NCBI GenBank assembly: GCA_965153455.1
Contig: OZ234496.1
Coordinates: 19,770,304 to 19,834,303 of the forward strand
Direction: 5' to 3'
DNA: 64,000 bases
From: Sphagnum compactum
Taxonomy: Eukaryota > Bryophyta > Sphagnopsida > Sphagnales
Shown: positions 1 to 12,842 of the stretch, piece by piece
How positions within the stretch are numbered: the stretch's first letter is position 1
Layout: every line of letters starts with the position of its first letter
Program-made: the position numbers and the translations under genes
Notes under the pieces: generated by a model
The model's input: the letters and a program-made list of their open reading frames with translations, nothing else
Databases searched by the model: none
What the model was told of the DNA's origin: nothing

Positions 1-360
1 AATCTTCCCCAGAAAACAGGGAAGATGTGACCAGTTTTATGTTACTTTTTCACATTTATGCAAAGTCTCACACAGGAAGAGAAAAAAGGCTGCCACTATT
101 CCCTTTGAGTTTCCTTTCTGTTTTGTAGATTAAACTGTTTTCCATTAGAGGGTTTTCAAACTTTCTCCTAAAGGGAATGTCATTTAAAGGTTGTTGTGAT
201 ATGGTGGCAATGGCCATAGAGCTCATATTGTAACTTAACCTCAATCCAAGTTTTTATGCATGCCTAACAATACAGAATGCCATCATGCCCAATTCATTTG
301 GGGATGACCATGCAACTTGTGATATGATACCACATGATATGAATATCCTTTTGGTGGTAA

Positions 361-805
361 AATTATGCTAAGGTCTCTCATGACTAGATACTATAAATCA
401 TACTAGTGCATGCTCATGTTTGTGACACTCCACACATATTATCTTGCAGGACTGCAGGTTCTCACCAAACAAGTTCTAGGGAGTCAAGAATTTATAGCAT
501 ATCCCAAATTATGCTAAGGTCTCTCATGACTTAGATACTATATATCATACTAGTGCATGCACATGTTTGTGACATTTCACACATATTAATTATCTTGCAG
601 GACTGCAGGTTCTCACCAAACAAGTTCTAGGGAGTCAAGAATTTATAGCATATCCCAAATTATGCTAAGGTCTCTCATGACTTAGATACTACATATCATA
701 CTAGTGCATGCACATGTTTGTGACATTTCACACATATTAATTATCTTGCAGGACTGCAGGTTCTCACCAAACAAGTTCTAGGGAGTCAAGAATTTATAAC
801 TCATC
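361..805. repeat. Three tandem copies of a ~148-bp repeat
   Basis: Three consecutive copies begin at about 361, 507 and 658. Each opens with AATTATGCTAAGGTCTCTC and ends with a stretch containing CAAGTTCTAGGGAGTCAAG. Copies 2 and 3 are nearly identical and copy 1 is slightly shorter and more diverged, so the array probably grew recently by duplication of one unit. No long reading frame runs through it. Confidence 0.9.
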
Positions 806-3130
806 CCATTCACCAACTCGATTTATTTATTTATTGTTTTGAAACAAAAGACAGAATCCATTGCAGGGAGGAGCCAGAACAGAAAGAGGGAGAGCCCCAG
901 GGACAGCTCGATACTTCCAAGCTCACTCAAAATGAATGAAGAATGACAAGGTTTTATTTTTATTTTTGAACACAACACCAGACTCGAATTGACAACATGG
1001 TTCGTTGGCAGTACTCTCTAGTTACAAGAGGACCTGACCTGACTGGACTGGGCTTTCACCTACTCAGCAGTCAGTTTTAACCCAGGACCTTTGTGATATT
1101 TCATAACGGCCATATGACTGAGCCATCACCCCAGGGGTATGGGGGAACACTTTCAATAGTCTAATTTCATTGCTACTTTGTGGGGTCTTTCTACAGGAGA
1201 AAATTTATCCATTAGCTTATTGCAGATGAAATAGAAATTGTTCAGACAAATTCTGGCAACAAATCCAGTTTCAACAAAATTGTAAACCCTAGACCAGGTT
1301 ACAACTAGTGTTGGTGGGTTGTTGAGTTTTGACTCAGATATCAACTCGATTATCAAGCATGTTATTAATGATCTACCAGCTAATTCTTGATTTCATTTAT
1401 AATTGATTAAATTGATAGTCACTTGGTATTGAATTTTCAAAATCTAATAACCTACTTGGATGATTGGATTATCATCCAAGTAGATTATCAATCTTTAAAT
1501 ATTGATACAAAATATTTAAATACAGATATATGTATATATATTTATATATAACCCTATTATCAGTGTTTAACCAGTAGGTTAATAGGTTATTAGTAATCGA
1601 TTACTTGATAAATTGTGTGGTCTCATACAAAATTCAAAAAAAAAACTACCTAACACTTTTCTTTTAAAAAAAAAATCTAACCAACATTACTTGCAACCCT
1701 TCTTAAATAGGTCCAAGGTCTCCAGCAATATAAATACAAGGTTTTTTAAAAGTGCAACAACTAAATCTTGCTTTTCTATTGTGACAAGTCGACTTTAGGC
1801 AAACCTTATGAAATAAATTGTGATGGTCTTGGTGTTGGGTGCATTTTGTGTCACAAAACCAAAAAAAAGAAAGGGGTGATATCGTTAAAAGCTCTTTTTT
1901 CTCAAAAGAGGTAGTTCGGAGTCAAGGAACAAAAGAAAATTGAGCCACTAAGGTTTCGGCTCTCTGTTGGTGGGAGGAGGAGGTATAAGGACAATATGAA
2001 AAAATATGTTTAGGGATAAACCATTGACTTCATTTCAAAGTTGATACTAGTTGCAGTTGGCTTATTACAAATGGATCATTTTTTGACATGGGGAAGCAAA
2101 ATGCTATGAGTTGAATAAGACATTTGGGTAAATTGCTGTTTAGAATGAATCTACCAGCTAAGGAAAGGGAGGAATGGTGATGAGAATAAGATGTACCTAA
2201 GTTTTTAGTAGTAGGCAAATTGTTGACTTCCATTTTTGATGGATATTTGAAATCCCTGATGTGAAACCCTATTCTCCATATTGCATAAGCCTTGTCATGT
2301 AATCTGCAAAATTGAAGTTTTGGTTAATACAAGAGCTGTGCAAAAATCAATTGCTTGATTAACTTAATCGAAATGTTTAAAAGTTAATGTAATATTGAAA
2401 TAGTTGAAAAGGAGGAATATTCACATAATGTTATGAAAAATTTGGTTTTTTCAAATGTAACAAGAGATATTTAGTCATCTTTAAAATTGTATGAAGTCAT
2501 TTGGAGTGAGAGACCCAACTATTCTCAAATTTTGCTTAAATTGTGATTCTTGAAAATATCACATTTGTGGGGTTATTTGGATTGGGAGGAATGACCTAAT
2601 CTTTAGGAGACAAGGATGGCAAATAGAAAAGGTTCAAACGTGCATTTGGAATGGTTTGCTTGATTATGGTAGGGCTTCTTGATATTATTCTCTAGACACT
2701 ATTAAGAGACGTCCGATTGCTGAGCAGGCCCTCCTTGAGTCGTTTGATAAGCTTCGGGGTCAGAACAATGTTATTTGTTCCAGGATAGTAGATTTGTCAA
2801 GTGGTGCTATGATGGGCGTTGAAGAGGTTTTATTAGCTGACTGTTTGGGTTGAGTGTGTGTTACATTGCCCTTATGGGTTGTGCTGTTTATGCTTTTCTT
2901 CACATTGAATTTTTTCATTTGTGCCATTTTATTTATATATATATGTCACATTTGTCAAGCGGGGGTGCAAAGGCATCCTTTATGTCAATGAGTACTTTCT
3001 TTCTCAAAAACGCACCCAAGGTTCCATAATTTAAAAAAAAAAACTAGAACTTCGTGTCTTGCATGGCGCAGATGTGGGTGGCCCATGTTCTTCTCCTTTT
3101 GCATTTTGTGCAATGAGTTCTTTCCATTTG
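806..3130. other. Intergenic DNA, no gene seen
   Basis: AT-rich, stop-dense sequence in all frames. Only short chance reading frames of about 60-70 codons occur, without recognisable domains or splice-linked continuation. I see no RNA gene or complete mobile element here. Confidence 0.6.
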
Positions 3131-3142
3131 TTTCACCTACCA

Positions 3143-3181
3143 CCCCCCCCCCCCCCCCCCCCTCTCCCCTCCCCTCCCCTC
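3143..3181. repeat. Poly-C / CCCCT tract (G-quadruplex potential on minus strand)
   Basis: An uninterrupted run of about 20 C is followed by TCT and three CCCCT units. The complementary strand reads as repeated GGGGA followed by a long G run, the composition expected of G-quadruplex or i-motif forming DNA. Run length may be uncertain in any assembly. Confidence 0.8.
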
Positions 3182-3989
3182 AAAACAAAAAGTTAGTTTC
3201 AACATCAAGAACCACACAACACCCTCCAAACTAGTGTTGGCCAGTTGCAGTTCCTAGTCTGGTTATCAAGTGCTGAGACTGAAATTCGGAACCAAAACCG
3301 GAACTGAGAATTGACCAAAAGCTGGAACCAAGAACTGGCCGCCCATTAAAACTGGACCCAAACCAGAATCGACCCCAAAACCTGGTTTATCCAAGCTTTT
3401 GTGTTTGGGGGGTGGGGGAGGGTGTAAACAGGTTGTTAGTTTTAGGGGGGAAAAATCAAAGTTTTGAATAATAACAGTGATACTTTTTTGAACAATAATT
3501 TGGGGGCGGGGTGGGCAGTAGGCATTCGGTTATTACTTTTGGAACAAGTATGCAATTTTTTATAAAATTGTGAGTTGAGGCATGTAAGTTTGAGAACCAC
3601 TGATTATGAACCTCAAAAACCACCCTGATACCTGGTGGGGGCTTTGGTGCAGTAACCAGTTTGTAGCAACAGCTCAACACTGGTAGGGACTTGAGGCAAT
3701 ATTAGCGCTGTACCAGTTTTGTACCAGTCTTAATCACTTATAAACTATATACTTGCCTATACCAGCCATAAAACAGTCTTGGACAACTGGTGCTCAACCT
3801 ATATAATCTGCCCGAAATATATCGGGCATAATAAAGATTCTCAAACTAATGAACATTTTTCAAGCATGCTAAGAAATGTTTTCCAGGAATTCTATAGAAT
3901 GCCCAATTTTAAACCTTTAAAAAATATATGAAAAATCTAATGGCAAGCCTCAATGCAATTTTTTTTAAAAAAATCCTAAGTCACAACAA

Positions 3990-4260
3990 TAAATAGATTC
4001 TAACCTGAAGCCTAAGTGCTAGGCTCAAGTGCTAAAAAGATTCTAACCCCAAGCCAAAATGATAATTTTTTTAAAACCTAAATCAAAATAATAAAAAGAT
4101 TCTAGTCAATAGGCCTAAATAGATTCTAACTTTTAGGCCCCAATAGATTTATTTTTAGGCTTAAAAAGATTATAAATGTAAGCCAAAATATTAAAGACAT
4201 TCTAACCTTAAGCTTAAATGTTAAAAAGATTCTAACCTTAGGTCAAATTTCAACCAAAGA
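3990..4260. repeat. Degenerate tandem array, arm 1 of an inverted pair
   Basis: About eight degenerate units of roughly 30-35 bases share a core like AGATTCTAACCTTAAGCC followed by AAAAT. The core is the reverse complement of the core of the array at 4467-4650, so the two arrays face each other across about 200 bp. Confidence 0.65.
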
Positions 4261-4466
4261 TCAATGTTTTAAAAATTCTCAAGACAAATGTCCCACACCC
4301 TTAAGACAATAACCTTGGATCAAATTGTATAGCCCCAAGCCATTGGACCAAGAATTTCTGTGTATTTGATGTAAATACAATTTAAAATAATAATATATAC
4401 ATATATATTGGCTTAATGTCAGACCTCATGCCAAGAGAGTTTATTCCAAGACAAAATTAAGTTTGC

Positions 4467-4650
4467 ACGTGCATCTTGGCTCAGGGTCGGAATTTTTTTG
4501 GGCATACTGGCTTAAGGTTGGAATATATTTCTGGAATATGGCCTGAGGTTAGAAGTTTTTTAAAACTTTGCTTTAAGATTAGAATTTTTTTAGCACTTTG
4601 GCCTATGGTTGAAATATTTTTTAAAAATTTGGCTCGAGGTTGGAGTCATG
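4467..4650. repeat. Degenerate tandem array, arm 2 of an inverted pair
   Basis: Four to five units of about 40 bp, each with a core like TTGGCTTAAGGTTGGAAT followed by a T-rich spacer. The core is complementary to the units at 3990-4260. The short frame at 4476-4670 is a by-product of the repeat and has no recognised domain. Confidence 0.65.
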
Positions 4651-4784
4651 TACCAATATGGGCATTTTGATATTCCATAGGTATTTAGTGTGGGGCCCAA
4701 TATCAGCCTGATGAATTTTGTATAGGACAATACAATACTTGTGTCACGGACAGAACAAGCAAAACAGTCTTCAAATGGAAAATG

Positions 4785-4921
4785 CACTAAAGTGGGTCTT
4801 GACGCTTGCTTCTACGTAGGGAGCTTCCCTGTGGCTGCGCTTGTCTGAATAACCCACTAAATTGGGTCTTGACTCTTAGTTCTAGGTAGGGAGCTTCACT
4901 AAAGCTGCTCTTGTCTGAATA
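4785..4921. repeat. Tandem duplication, ~70-bp unit, two copies
   Basis: Two adjacent copies start with CACTAAA at 4785 and 4855. Both contain TGGGTCTTGAC, GTAGGGAGCTTC and CTTGTCTGAATA, with a few substitutions between them. No coding potential is evident. Confidence 0.8.
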
Positions 4922-6640
4922 GAGGAAGGACAATCAAGTGAATGTTTGGACCATTGTGGTGCAGTTCTTCCTTTTTGAGAGTACCTGGTCAAATTTTGAC
5001 ATTTTAACATTTATGTGGAGGTTCTCTGGGTATGGTTTTAAGTTTCGTTCCTTCAAAATTTAAACCCTTTGGTTTCGATTTTATGGCATCTTTTTCAATT
5101 CAAGAACCTCCAGACATGGATTTTGAACCAGTTTTAATCTCATGTTCAGACTGCATATTCTCCAATGCTAAAGATGTTATTACCAAGTTTTACAAAAGAT
5201 TAAAATATGGGTTTATATAAACATAAAGTTGAACAATTAATTAAAATCAATACTAAATTAAAAGTTCAGTATATTATTAACATTTTTTTAAAGTCAACTT
5301 TTTTACAGACATATTCTGACCCTGTTTTCAAAAATGTCATTTCGTGGTTCTGGTTCCAGATCTAGCAAAACATTTAGGTTCTTGTGCCAGTTCCAACAAA
5401 ATGATGTCAACTTCCGTCCGACTCACAGTAACCTGACCTTGAATCCCCAGTATTTACCCTTCAATTTATACGATCACAACACTGGTCTAGACACACATAC
5501 CAGATACTATATATTTCAGTATGGAAGACCGTAAATCTACTATGGGTCCTTATTTCAGGCAAGAAATAATCAGATAGTACAAAAGAACTGTTCGCTTCTT
5601 GTTTTTCTTATCTGCCCTTGGCCCTATGCATCTTTGTCATTCAAAAAAGCAGACAGTACTTTCGTACTGTACTAGGGAATGGGCAGGTGTCGGCTCCTAA
5701 AGAGCCTGAAGCCTGAAGCCCGAACTCGGCACGGCAAGGGTACTGACAAGATAAAATCCGAATCAGCCCAATCTTGCCTACTCAATTGTGTTAACAAATT
5801 GGCAAGGCCTGACTATTCATTCTACAAAATCAACACATGTGTTGTTGAATGGCTGATTCAGCTTGCAAATTAGTCAAGTAGGATTGCAATAAGCACCTAT
5901 TGTTGATTTAACATTTAACAACGTCCAGTGTAAAGCTTATATAGGAAGACATCATCATTCATCGTCAACTAAAGGCCATGGTCATAGCACATGCAACAAC
6001 AGATCACCATGCCCACAACTACCATTGAATTCCCCTTCATAAAGTGACGAGAAACTGAATTTCCCAGAATTATGAATGTTGCTCACCTTTCATCCACACA
6101 CTGAATGATATACAGGAAGCTTAATATGTGATGTAACTTGCATATGGATGCTCAATGAGAACGAGACATGTGAGTGAGAGTGCCCTTAAAAGATGGTTAT
6201 AGTGTCCCTGTAATTTGGCAGACCAGTGCTATCTTACAGGATGCATTGCTTCACTTGGTAATATAGTGAGCCCTGGCCAGAGTGAACCAGAACCCACAAT
6301 TAACTGACCCCCACATTGGATGGATGCTGCCTGGACAGAACACTTTTTGTCATTGGGTTCTGGTCCCCCAGCTAATCTCCCCATAGCTGCTGAGGGTTCC
6401 AAAACGTGTGCTAGGGGTTCTAAAGTTGGGGTTCATCCAACTGGATGGCCTCAAAACTGGAAAATGGAGTGCTCTGTTTGTGGGTGCTGGGCTAGTCACC
6501 TACACCAAGTGTGACAAGCATTATTTTTACTGGTAAATTTTCACCAAAACGTGAAATTAAAAATTGAAAAATTGAAAATGAAGTAATTTTGGAAGGTTTC
6601 AATTGCCAGAAGTGAGAAGAAAAAATAGTAAAAATCGCCA
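4922..6640. other. Intergenic DNA, no gene seen
   Basis: Short frames at 5032, 5334, 5679 and 6320 are only 61-66 codons long, have no recognisable domain and are not linked by convincing splice sites. I see no gene here. Confidence 0.5.
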
Positions 6641-6654
6641 GATTTTAGTACTTG

Positions 6655-6776
6655 GTTTTCAGTGTGTAGCCATCAATATAGAAGGTTGATTAAAGATTTT
6701 TTTATTTCATATCTCGTTTATAGCCAGATTTGGCTAAATCTTCCTAAGGATGATTGCCACTAGGCTACATTAAAAA
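6655..6776 (+). repeat. Dispersed TAGCCA/TGGCTA repeat, copy 1
   Basis: This stretch carries the shared blocks GTGTAGCC, ATATAGAAGG, TTCATATCTCGTTTATAG, then TAGCCAGATTTGGCTA and GGATGATTGCCA. TAGCCA and TGGCTA form a perfect 6-bp dyad around GATT. Four further copies lie at 10978, 12715, 14290 and 41950, all on the same strand, which suggests a SINE- or MITE-like family. Confidence 0.7.
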
Positions 6777-8330
6777 ATTCCTCGTGAAAACACTGGCCGT
6801 GACTGGCAGCAAGTACAGGAGATTGTTTTCCTTTGAAAATGTTTAACTACCGATTCAAAAGCAGCTTCCATGTCCAGCTTGTGACATATCAAAGCTCTAT
6901 ATTTCATTCCAACATTCTACTTTCAGCAATTTCTGCCTTTCAAGTAACGTTCGAGACTAAGTTGATCTAGAAGCTTCCTCCGCTGCCCGTTTCTCAGCCA
7001 CAAACTGTCAACAAGTGTTTGGGAATCGGTTGTGAGAAACATCACAAGTCGTGACTCATGACTTTTCAGGCAGGAATTGGGCGCTTGGTGGTTTCGGTTG
7101 TTTTGGTGGGAAAGTGGTTGAATCCACAGTCTGAACCGAGACAAGACTTTCAGTGCATTTCATGATGTGTTCAGCTATGAAACTTTCACTTTGGCTGCAA
7201 GGCACCAGGCTCCAATCCACTTTGAACAACAACACCAGCTGAGTGGACTAAAGCGGCTACCACTGCAGAGCGTTAGCTGGTGCAGAGCAATCGAAGGCGT
7301 GGTGGGTGTTAGTTACGTCATTCCTCTTCAAAAGCATGTTACCCATCTGAAAGTCAAGGCGACAAATACTGAGGGAAACCCATTTGGAGAAAACTAGAAG
7401 GTCAAATGCAATATGTGGTATTGCAATTCCTCAAGCGACTAGCAGAGTCCATGAGACAAAGGCTTTTCCAGGAATCTTGCCACCAAAGCAGAATAGATCA
7501 AGACTGCAAGCAGTCGCAGCTCACTTTGACACCCAGCAAAACAAATTATCACTGACCTACAAGTGCAAACCTCAAAATTGTAATATAAGATAAAGACGCT
7601 AAGCCCCAGAAAAAGCAAGCGAGATGTAACAGTCGGTCGACTCCTACTTGCTAGCTACTTCTTTGGCAAAGACTTTGCTGTCTTCCACACCAGCCAGTGA
7701 CAAAATGTAACGAGTTCAGGACGTTCTGCAGATCAAAACCTACGAGTCTACTGCAAGTCACATGAGGAGGCTGGGTCGCAAGAAACTTGATCACACACCT
7801 GCCTTGTTTCAATTGTGCATGATGGGCACCCACCCGTGAGCTGATAATGATCTGTTGCAACACGTCATCAAAAGCTCTGGCTAGGTTGCACCTGTCATTT
7901 AGCCGTCTAGCTTAACAGTACTTTTGCATGTGGATGCGGACTTTACTTGCTTCATTTAAGAGGAGGGCATCATAGTCTCCTGCACGCACTAGCGATGGGA
8001 CCAAAAGTATAACTTGTTTGCGTCACTTTGTCGCAAGGATTGTACCTGGAAAGACGTCATGACAGTGCAATGAAACGTCACTGTAGCTGTCAGTAACGAT
8101 CATGAGCAGACCATGAATCTTTCTTTTTCTTTTCTTTGGCACTGATCAGGTCCCAGTCATGGCGTTCTCAAGGGCTGGACTGCTTGACTGGTTGCCAAAT
8201 TACAGACATACTATATTATCGCTGAACTGCACCACCCGCCTGCAAGTCTCATTCTACTCTGGACACTCTCACAGCTGCAGTTTCAGTACAGAGTCGGCCA
8301 GTGTGCACTTCTAGAGGTCATCCATCCAGC
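6777..8330. other. Intergenic DNA, no gene seen
   Basis: Several frames of 60-76 codons overlap on both strands, none with a recognisable domain. The 3' end is the upstream region of the thaumatin-like locus. Confidence 0.5.
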
Positions 8331-8336
8331 TCAGAA

Positions 8337-8346
8337 TTTTATATTT
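8337..8346 (+). promoter_or_regulatory. TATA-like element upstream of thaumatin-like locus
   Basis: TTTTATATTT lies about 100 bp upstream of the first usable ATG (8446) of the thaumatin-like locus. It is the only TATA-like string close to that start, but such strings are common in AT-rich DNA. Confidence 0.25.
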
Positions 8347-8445
8347 GCAGCTTCTTTCGCCGGCCTGAGGCAGCTGCATAATTTCTAATATACATTGACG
8401 AATCAGTTGAAGAACTCTGTGCAAACTGCGGCGCTCGCGCTGCTC

Positions 8446-9366
8446 ATGGCAGCTGTGGCCATTTCAGTTGCGAGCCATTCGATAGACGGTGGGTTCTCAA
8501 AACTGATTTTGTGGGAACGTATTTTATGATCTTTAGAACAATGGGTATTGATATATTTTAACCCCGGCCTGCACGTTGTGGATCTGTACAGCCACTCAAA
8601 TCACCATCTTCAATGCGCACACAATATCTCCGTATGCCAGACATGTTGCGGAGGTGGTACAGTGACTTGCTACGCATTGGAAATCGGAAACAGAACGCAT
8701 ACGATCGACGTGGGGGCAAGCTGGCCCGGTGGCGTAATTTGGGGATATCCGCGAAACAAAGCAGATCCAACAGATGGCAACGAAGCCAAGCCTCAGGCAG
8801 ACCTTGCTGAGTTCACCATTGGTTCTGGCAACTTGGATTTCTACGATATCAGCAATGTGGTATATCCTTTTAAGCTACCACCTTCTAAGACTTTGCAGGT
8901 TTTTCAGAAAATTCACAACAAACATGTACACATTTATCAGTCAAATAGGGTTTCTAATTTTTCTTTTGATTCTTCCGCGAATCCGGACCTAAAATTAGAA
9001 TCGATGTTACTTGCCTGCAGAACGGGTTCAATCTCCCTCTCATGATCACCGTGCAGGACAACCATTGTGAGTCCAGGGAAAAAGTCGGGACTGGAGTGCG
9101 GCAACCCAAAGTGCGGCTTTATCGACATCAACAGCTTCTGCCAGTCTCCTAACAAGATTACAGGCGGACCCGGCGACGGTTGCTACAACGTTGATGGCCC
9201 AACTGCAACTAGTCCTACGAATGGCACTGAAGCCTTCGCAAATGCCTGTCCCGATGCGTTCTCCTACTCCACAGACATCGCCAATCATGTGTATTTTTGT
9301 CAGACTGGTAGTGAATATTCTGTGGTTTTCTGTCCAATCCCATTCAGGTTGAATACATTGGAATGA
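8446..9366 (+). pseudogene. Thaumatin-like protein (PR-5 family), frameshifted, three exons
   Basis: The best gene model is a short signal-peptide exon (8446-8482, rich in Ala and Val), an exon from about 8597 to 8859, and an exon from 9021. The splice sites are consistent: donor GTGGGTTC at 8483, donor GTATATCC at 8860, acceptor CCTGCAG ending at 9020. Family marks include WPGGVIWG, a stretch reading LAEFTIGSGNLDFYDISNV that continues across the second intron into NGFNLPLMITVQ, a Cys-rich segment (CGNPKCGF), CPDAFSYSTD and YSVVFCP near the end. PR-5 proteins are secreted defence-related proteins. Two reading-frame breaks are visible, one near 8625-8640 just after the mature N-terminus and one near 9065-9075 after the third-exon start. 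The first exon is also short for a signal peptide. Sequencing error could cause the breaks, but two in one small gene favour a pseudogene. Confidence 0.72.
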
Positions 9367-9369
9367 TTG

Positions 9370-10900
9370 TTGGTGAGGTACGTAGTAGCTCCTGCGGAAT
9401 CCAATGCATGATCAGAGATCCCTCTACTTGTGAAAATGTTTCATCAATAGTTTCATCAAAATGTTTCATCAAAATATTTCATCTATGGTTCATGATGCAC
9501 CTTGCCAGCCAATTCATTTCCCATGGTTTCTAACAAGGAAATCTTGGTCGAGGGAGGTCCTAATATATAATTTGAGAGCATGTGAATTAGAAATCTACAT
9601 GTAACAACTGGATATAATTGGGATTTAAGATCTTGTGAGTAAGCTGAATCTCATGTACACAAATCTTCTGGTGTTGATGTTATATAATATATCGTAGCCT
9701 AAGGTCGGTTTCCACACGAACAAAACCAATAATTAAATTTTTTTCAAAAATTAATTCGTTTTCACAAAATTGAAAGCATTATTATTTCATGATACTGTCA
9801 CATGAGACGTGAAGTTATTCAGATTGTATCCTGCAATAATTATGATGATTTTTAACGTGTGCCTTAGCTTCATATTTTCTATGATCTACTTGGAGTTCAA
9901 TCTAAGATTCTACTTACAAATGTAACCACAATTAACATAATTACAGTTTCATGGAAATTCATTTCACTATTTAAAGGATTATTTAATGATGAAAAGTTGA
10001 CCCTAGGGTGAATTATACACAAGCAAATTGTTTACCTTTGATACATAGTCTTCTTTAATGACATTGGTGTGATCATTTTAAGCTTACAATTTGAATTTTT
10101 TATTATTTTGTGTTTGAGAAAAATCATGAGACCATGACATTATAGTTTGGAACTTAGGTCTGCGTGAAAGGACACTACATTGTTCATAAAATGTTGTCAC
10201 AAGATAATTTTTGTAAGATTTTGAGATTTATAATTGACCATATGATTTAATATAATTGATTTAAATGAGAAAGGATTCAACATTATAATGTAATATATTT
10301 TATAATCATATTATATGAATTTTATGGATAGTTTTTTAATAATCATAATATAATGAATTTTTAAAAGAGGACCCAAAAACTTGTAACAGTTTGTAATAAA
10401 TCCATATGCATTCCATGCATCTTCATACAATGTTTTTTAATGAATAAAAGAATCAATGATAATATAAGGTGATAACATTGATATCAAAGAAGATATTTTG
10501 AAAAGAATTTGATCATCAAATTTTTTTATGTATTTTGAATTATTAATTTTTCTTATTAAATCTTTTATTTAATAAACTAATAATTTAAAAGTTCATCTTT
10601 CAAATTTAAGTTCTCCATAAGATAAACTAGGATTGAATTTTTTTTTATAATAAATTTATATTGATAACTTATAAAATGACTTGTGTGATTCAAAGCTTTT
10701 TGTTTTCACACTACTTTTACAATGTTAATTTACATAATTATGAACTTTCACATGTGCCTAAAAATGTTACACATTAGTGTGCTTTTACCCGTTTGACTTA
10801 GAGGTTCAAAGTGTAATGCCCTAACAACAAGGCATTCCCTTCCAACAAGCCATTTTTATCTAGCTAATTTTATTGAGTCAATTAAAACAATTCAAAATGG
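9370..10900. other. AT-rich intergenic DNA, no gene seen
   Basis: Strongly AT-rich and stop-dense in all six frames, with no frame above 60 codons. I see no RNA gene, clear repeat array or mobile element here. Confidence 0.6.
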
Positions 10901-10977
10901 CTGAAAATATGTGTTTTCTTTGATTTTCTAATCACCAAATATCTACAGTTTTTCTTCAAATATCATCAGATTTCTCT

Positions 10978-11097
10978 ATTGGGTTCTACCATGTAGCCAA
11001 AAATGTGAAGGAATCTCAAACTTTTTTGCTTTCATATCTTGTTTATAACCAAATTTGGCTAAACTGTATTATGGATGATCGCCAGTTCAGCTACCGC
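10978..11097 (+). repeat. Dispersed TAGCCA/TGGCTA repeat, copy 2
   Basis: Shared blocks CATGTAGCCAAAAATGTGAAGG, CTTTCATATCTTGTTTATA, CCAAATTTGGCTAAA and GGATGATCGCCAG match the copies at 6655 and 41950. The dyad is partly decayed (AACCAAATTTGGCTA). Confidence 0.7.
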
Positions 11098-11680
11098 AAA
11101 TATGGGGGGCGGGTAAAACCCCACCCAGTGTATTGCACACTCTAGAGAGGGTACAAACAAGAAGGGAGAAATCTCCAGTGTAAAGCAGTTTACACCTACT
11201 TAACTTTTCAGCTGCTCACTGCTTGCTTCTTAGGGGCCAGCGTGAATCGGCACCCACATGGACTATGTAACCGCCAAGAGCAGACCCATTACCAGAAGAC
11301 AACTAGCTGTGGAAGCTGTGAGTTTTTTCAGGTAACCAGGCTCCTCGAGCCGCATTACGAGATGGTAAACAGTAATATTCTAACTCTATCTTTAGTTTGG
11401 AATCTGATCCTTAACATGTTATTTTTCACATTCACAATCTCTTTTATAACAAATTACAGAATTTAAAAATAAAACTCAAACAAAAATCCATTACAGAGCA
11501 CAAATCTGTTCAATTCGGACTTTTAGGATTATTTGAAAACAAAATCAAATCCTCATACTAACAGGAAAATATGGAAAAATACATATACATATTGTAATAA
11601 CAATCTTCTTCCTTATCAAAATTATTATTTTTAACTTACTTGAGCTTCTCCATCTCTAAACTATTTCCTCTCTCTCAGAT

Positions 11681-11766
11681 CCCCTTCCTCATCAAAAAAA
11701 CTAATCTCATAATAAATCCCCTTCCTCATCAAAAAAACTAATCTCATAATAAATCCCCTTCCTCAT
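11681..11766. repeat. Tandem 37-bp repeat, about 2.3 copies
   Basis: Identical units starting CCCCTTCCTCATC and ending ATCTCATAATAAAT begin at 11681 and 11718, and a third partial copy starts at 11755. Perfect identity suggests a recent duplication. Confidence 0.85.
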
Positions 11767-12714
11767 AATGCTTCTCCCGAGATCTACTCAGATTCTGGAT
11801 ATAAAACCAGTTTGAATCAGGCCTTCTCATTCCTAATCTTATAATCCTCCACCTCTATCCACCCTATCAATTACTGAAATTATCTTTGTACCAGGCTGTT
11901 CGACAAAGACAACAAGATTCTTTGTCCGATGCCTTTATGCAATATGTCCAACAAAGACAGCACAGTTCTAGCTTAACATGAGACATAATCAATGACTCAA
12001 CAGACGAGATTTCACCTGTCTGTAACTGATGACTACTTTCACATCTAGGATGAATGCTGTTGTCACTATCTGCAGAACCCCTTGTGCCTATTTGGCTGAC
12101 CCAGTATGCAGCAAATACGGGTTGTAACTTGAGACCTCTCCCCCAATGGGGTGTCACCATGCCACCGATTTCCACAGAGGAACCAATTATGAGTACCTTC
12201 ACCTCCTTGAGTTTGAGGCTTCTTAGAGGCCAAATTAAACCCAAGAAATGTTAGATTTGGACTCAGAAACTCTGCTTTAGCCTTAGCATGGGATCTTTAT
12301 AACAATTTACATAAATTTTGGGTTTCTTACCATGGTACCAGTGTGGTTGCTGGTTTACCAAAGGCCTAGAAAAGGCAACTCTGGGCCAATCTCCTTCTTC
12401 TTTTTCAATTTTGTAATGCCATAGTGGACAACATCCTCAGACGAATTTTGATTTCGTTGGCAACACTTTCGGATCTTTTGGGAGACATCTGATAAACATA
12501 AATTGGCTACACTTTCGGACAGGACAATTAAAACAGTAACCAGTAGATATCACTGTGGCCACACTCTCCACCTAAAACAAAGTTTGGGAGTGATTAGACA
12601 ATTCTTTTATGAGGAAGAAAAGAGAATTTTCACCATTTTGAAGAAGGAATATTCTATCAAAATTTTGCTATGGTCTGAAAAAAATCACCATAAAACGAAT
12701 TTTATACTAAAGAA

Positions 12715-12842
12715 ATTGCCACAGTTTCCTGCAACATGAAAAGGTACTTAAGATTTTCCGCTTCCATGTTCTGAGTATTACCAAATTTGGCTAACTATAC
12801 ATCTGGATGATCAGCACTTGAGCAACATCACAAAATTGAAGA
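12715..12842 (+). repeat. Dispersed TAGCCA/TGGCTA repeat, copy 3
   Basis: Contains ACCAAATTTGGCTAA, CTGGATGATCAGCACTT and GCAACATCACAAAATTGA. The last block is shared almost exactly with the copy at 41950. Confidence 0.6.

Noticed and set aside
8860-9020. Longer second exon of the thaumatin-like locus running to 8913 or 9045
   Set aside because: The frame stays open past 8859, but splicing at GTATATCC (8860) joins FYDISNV directly to NGFNLP as in the family. The longer reading inserts foreign residues.
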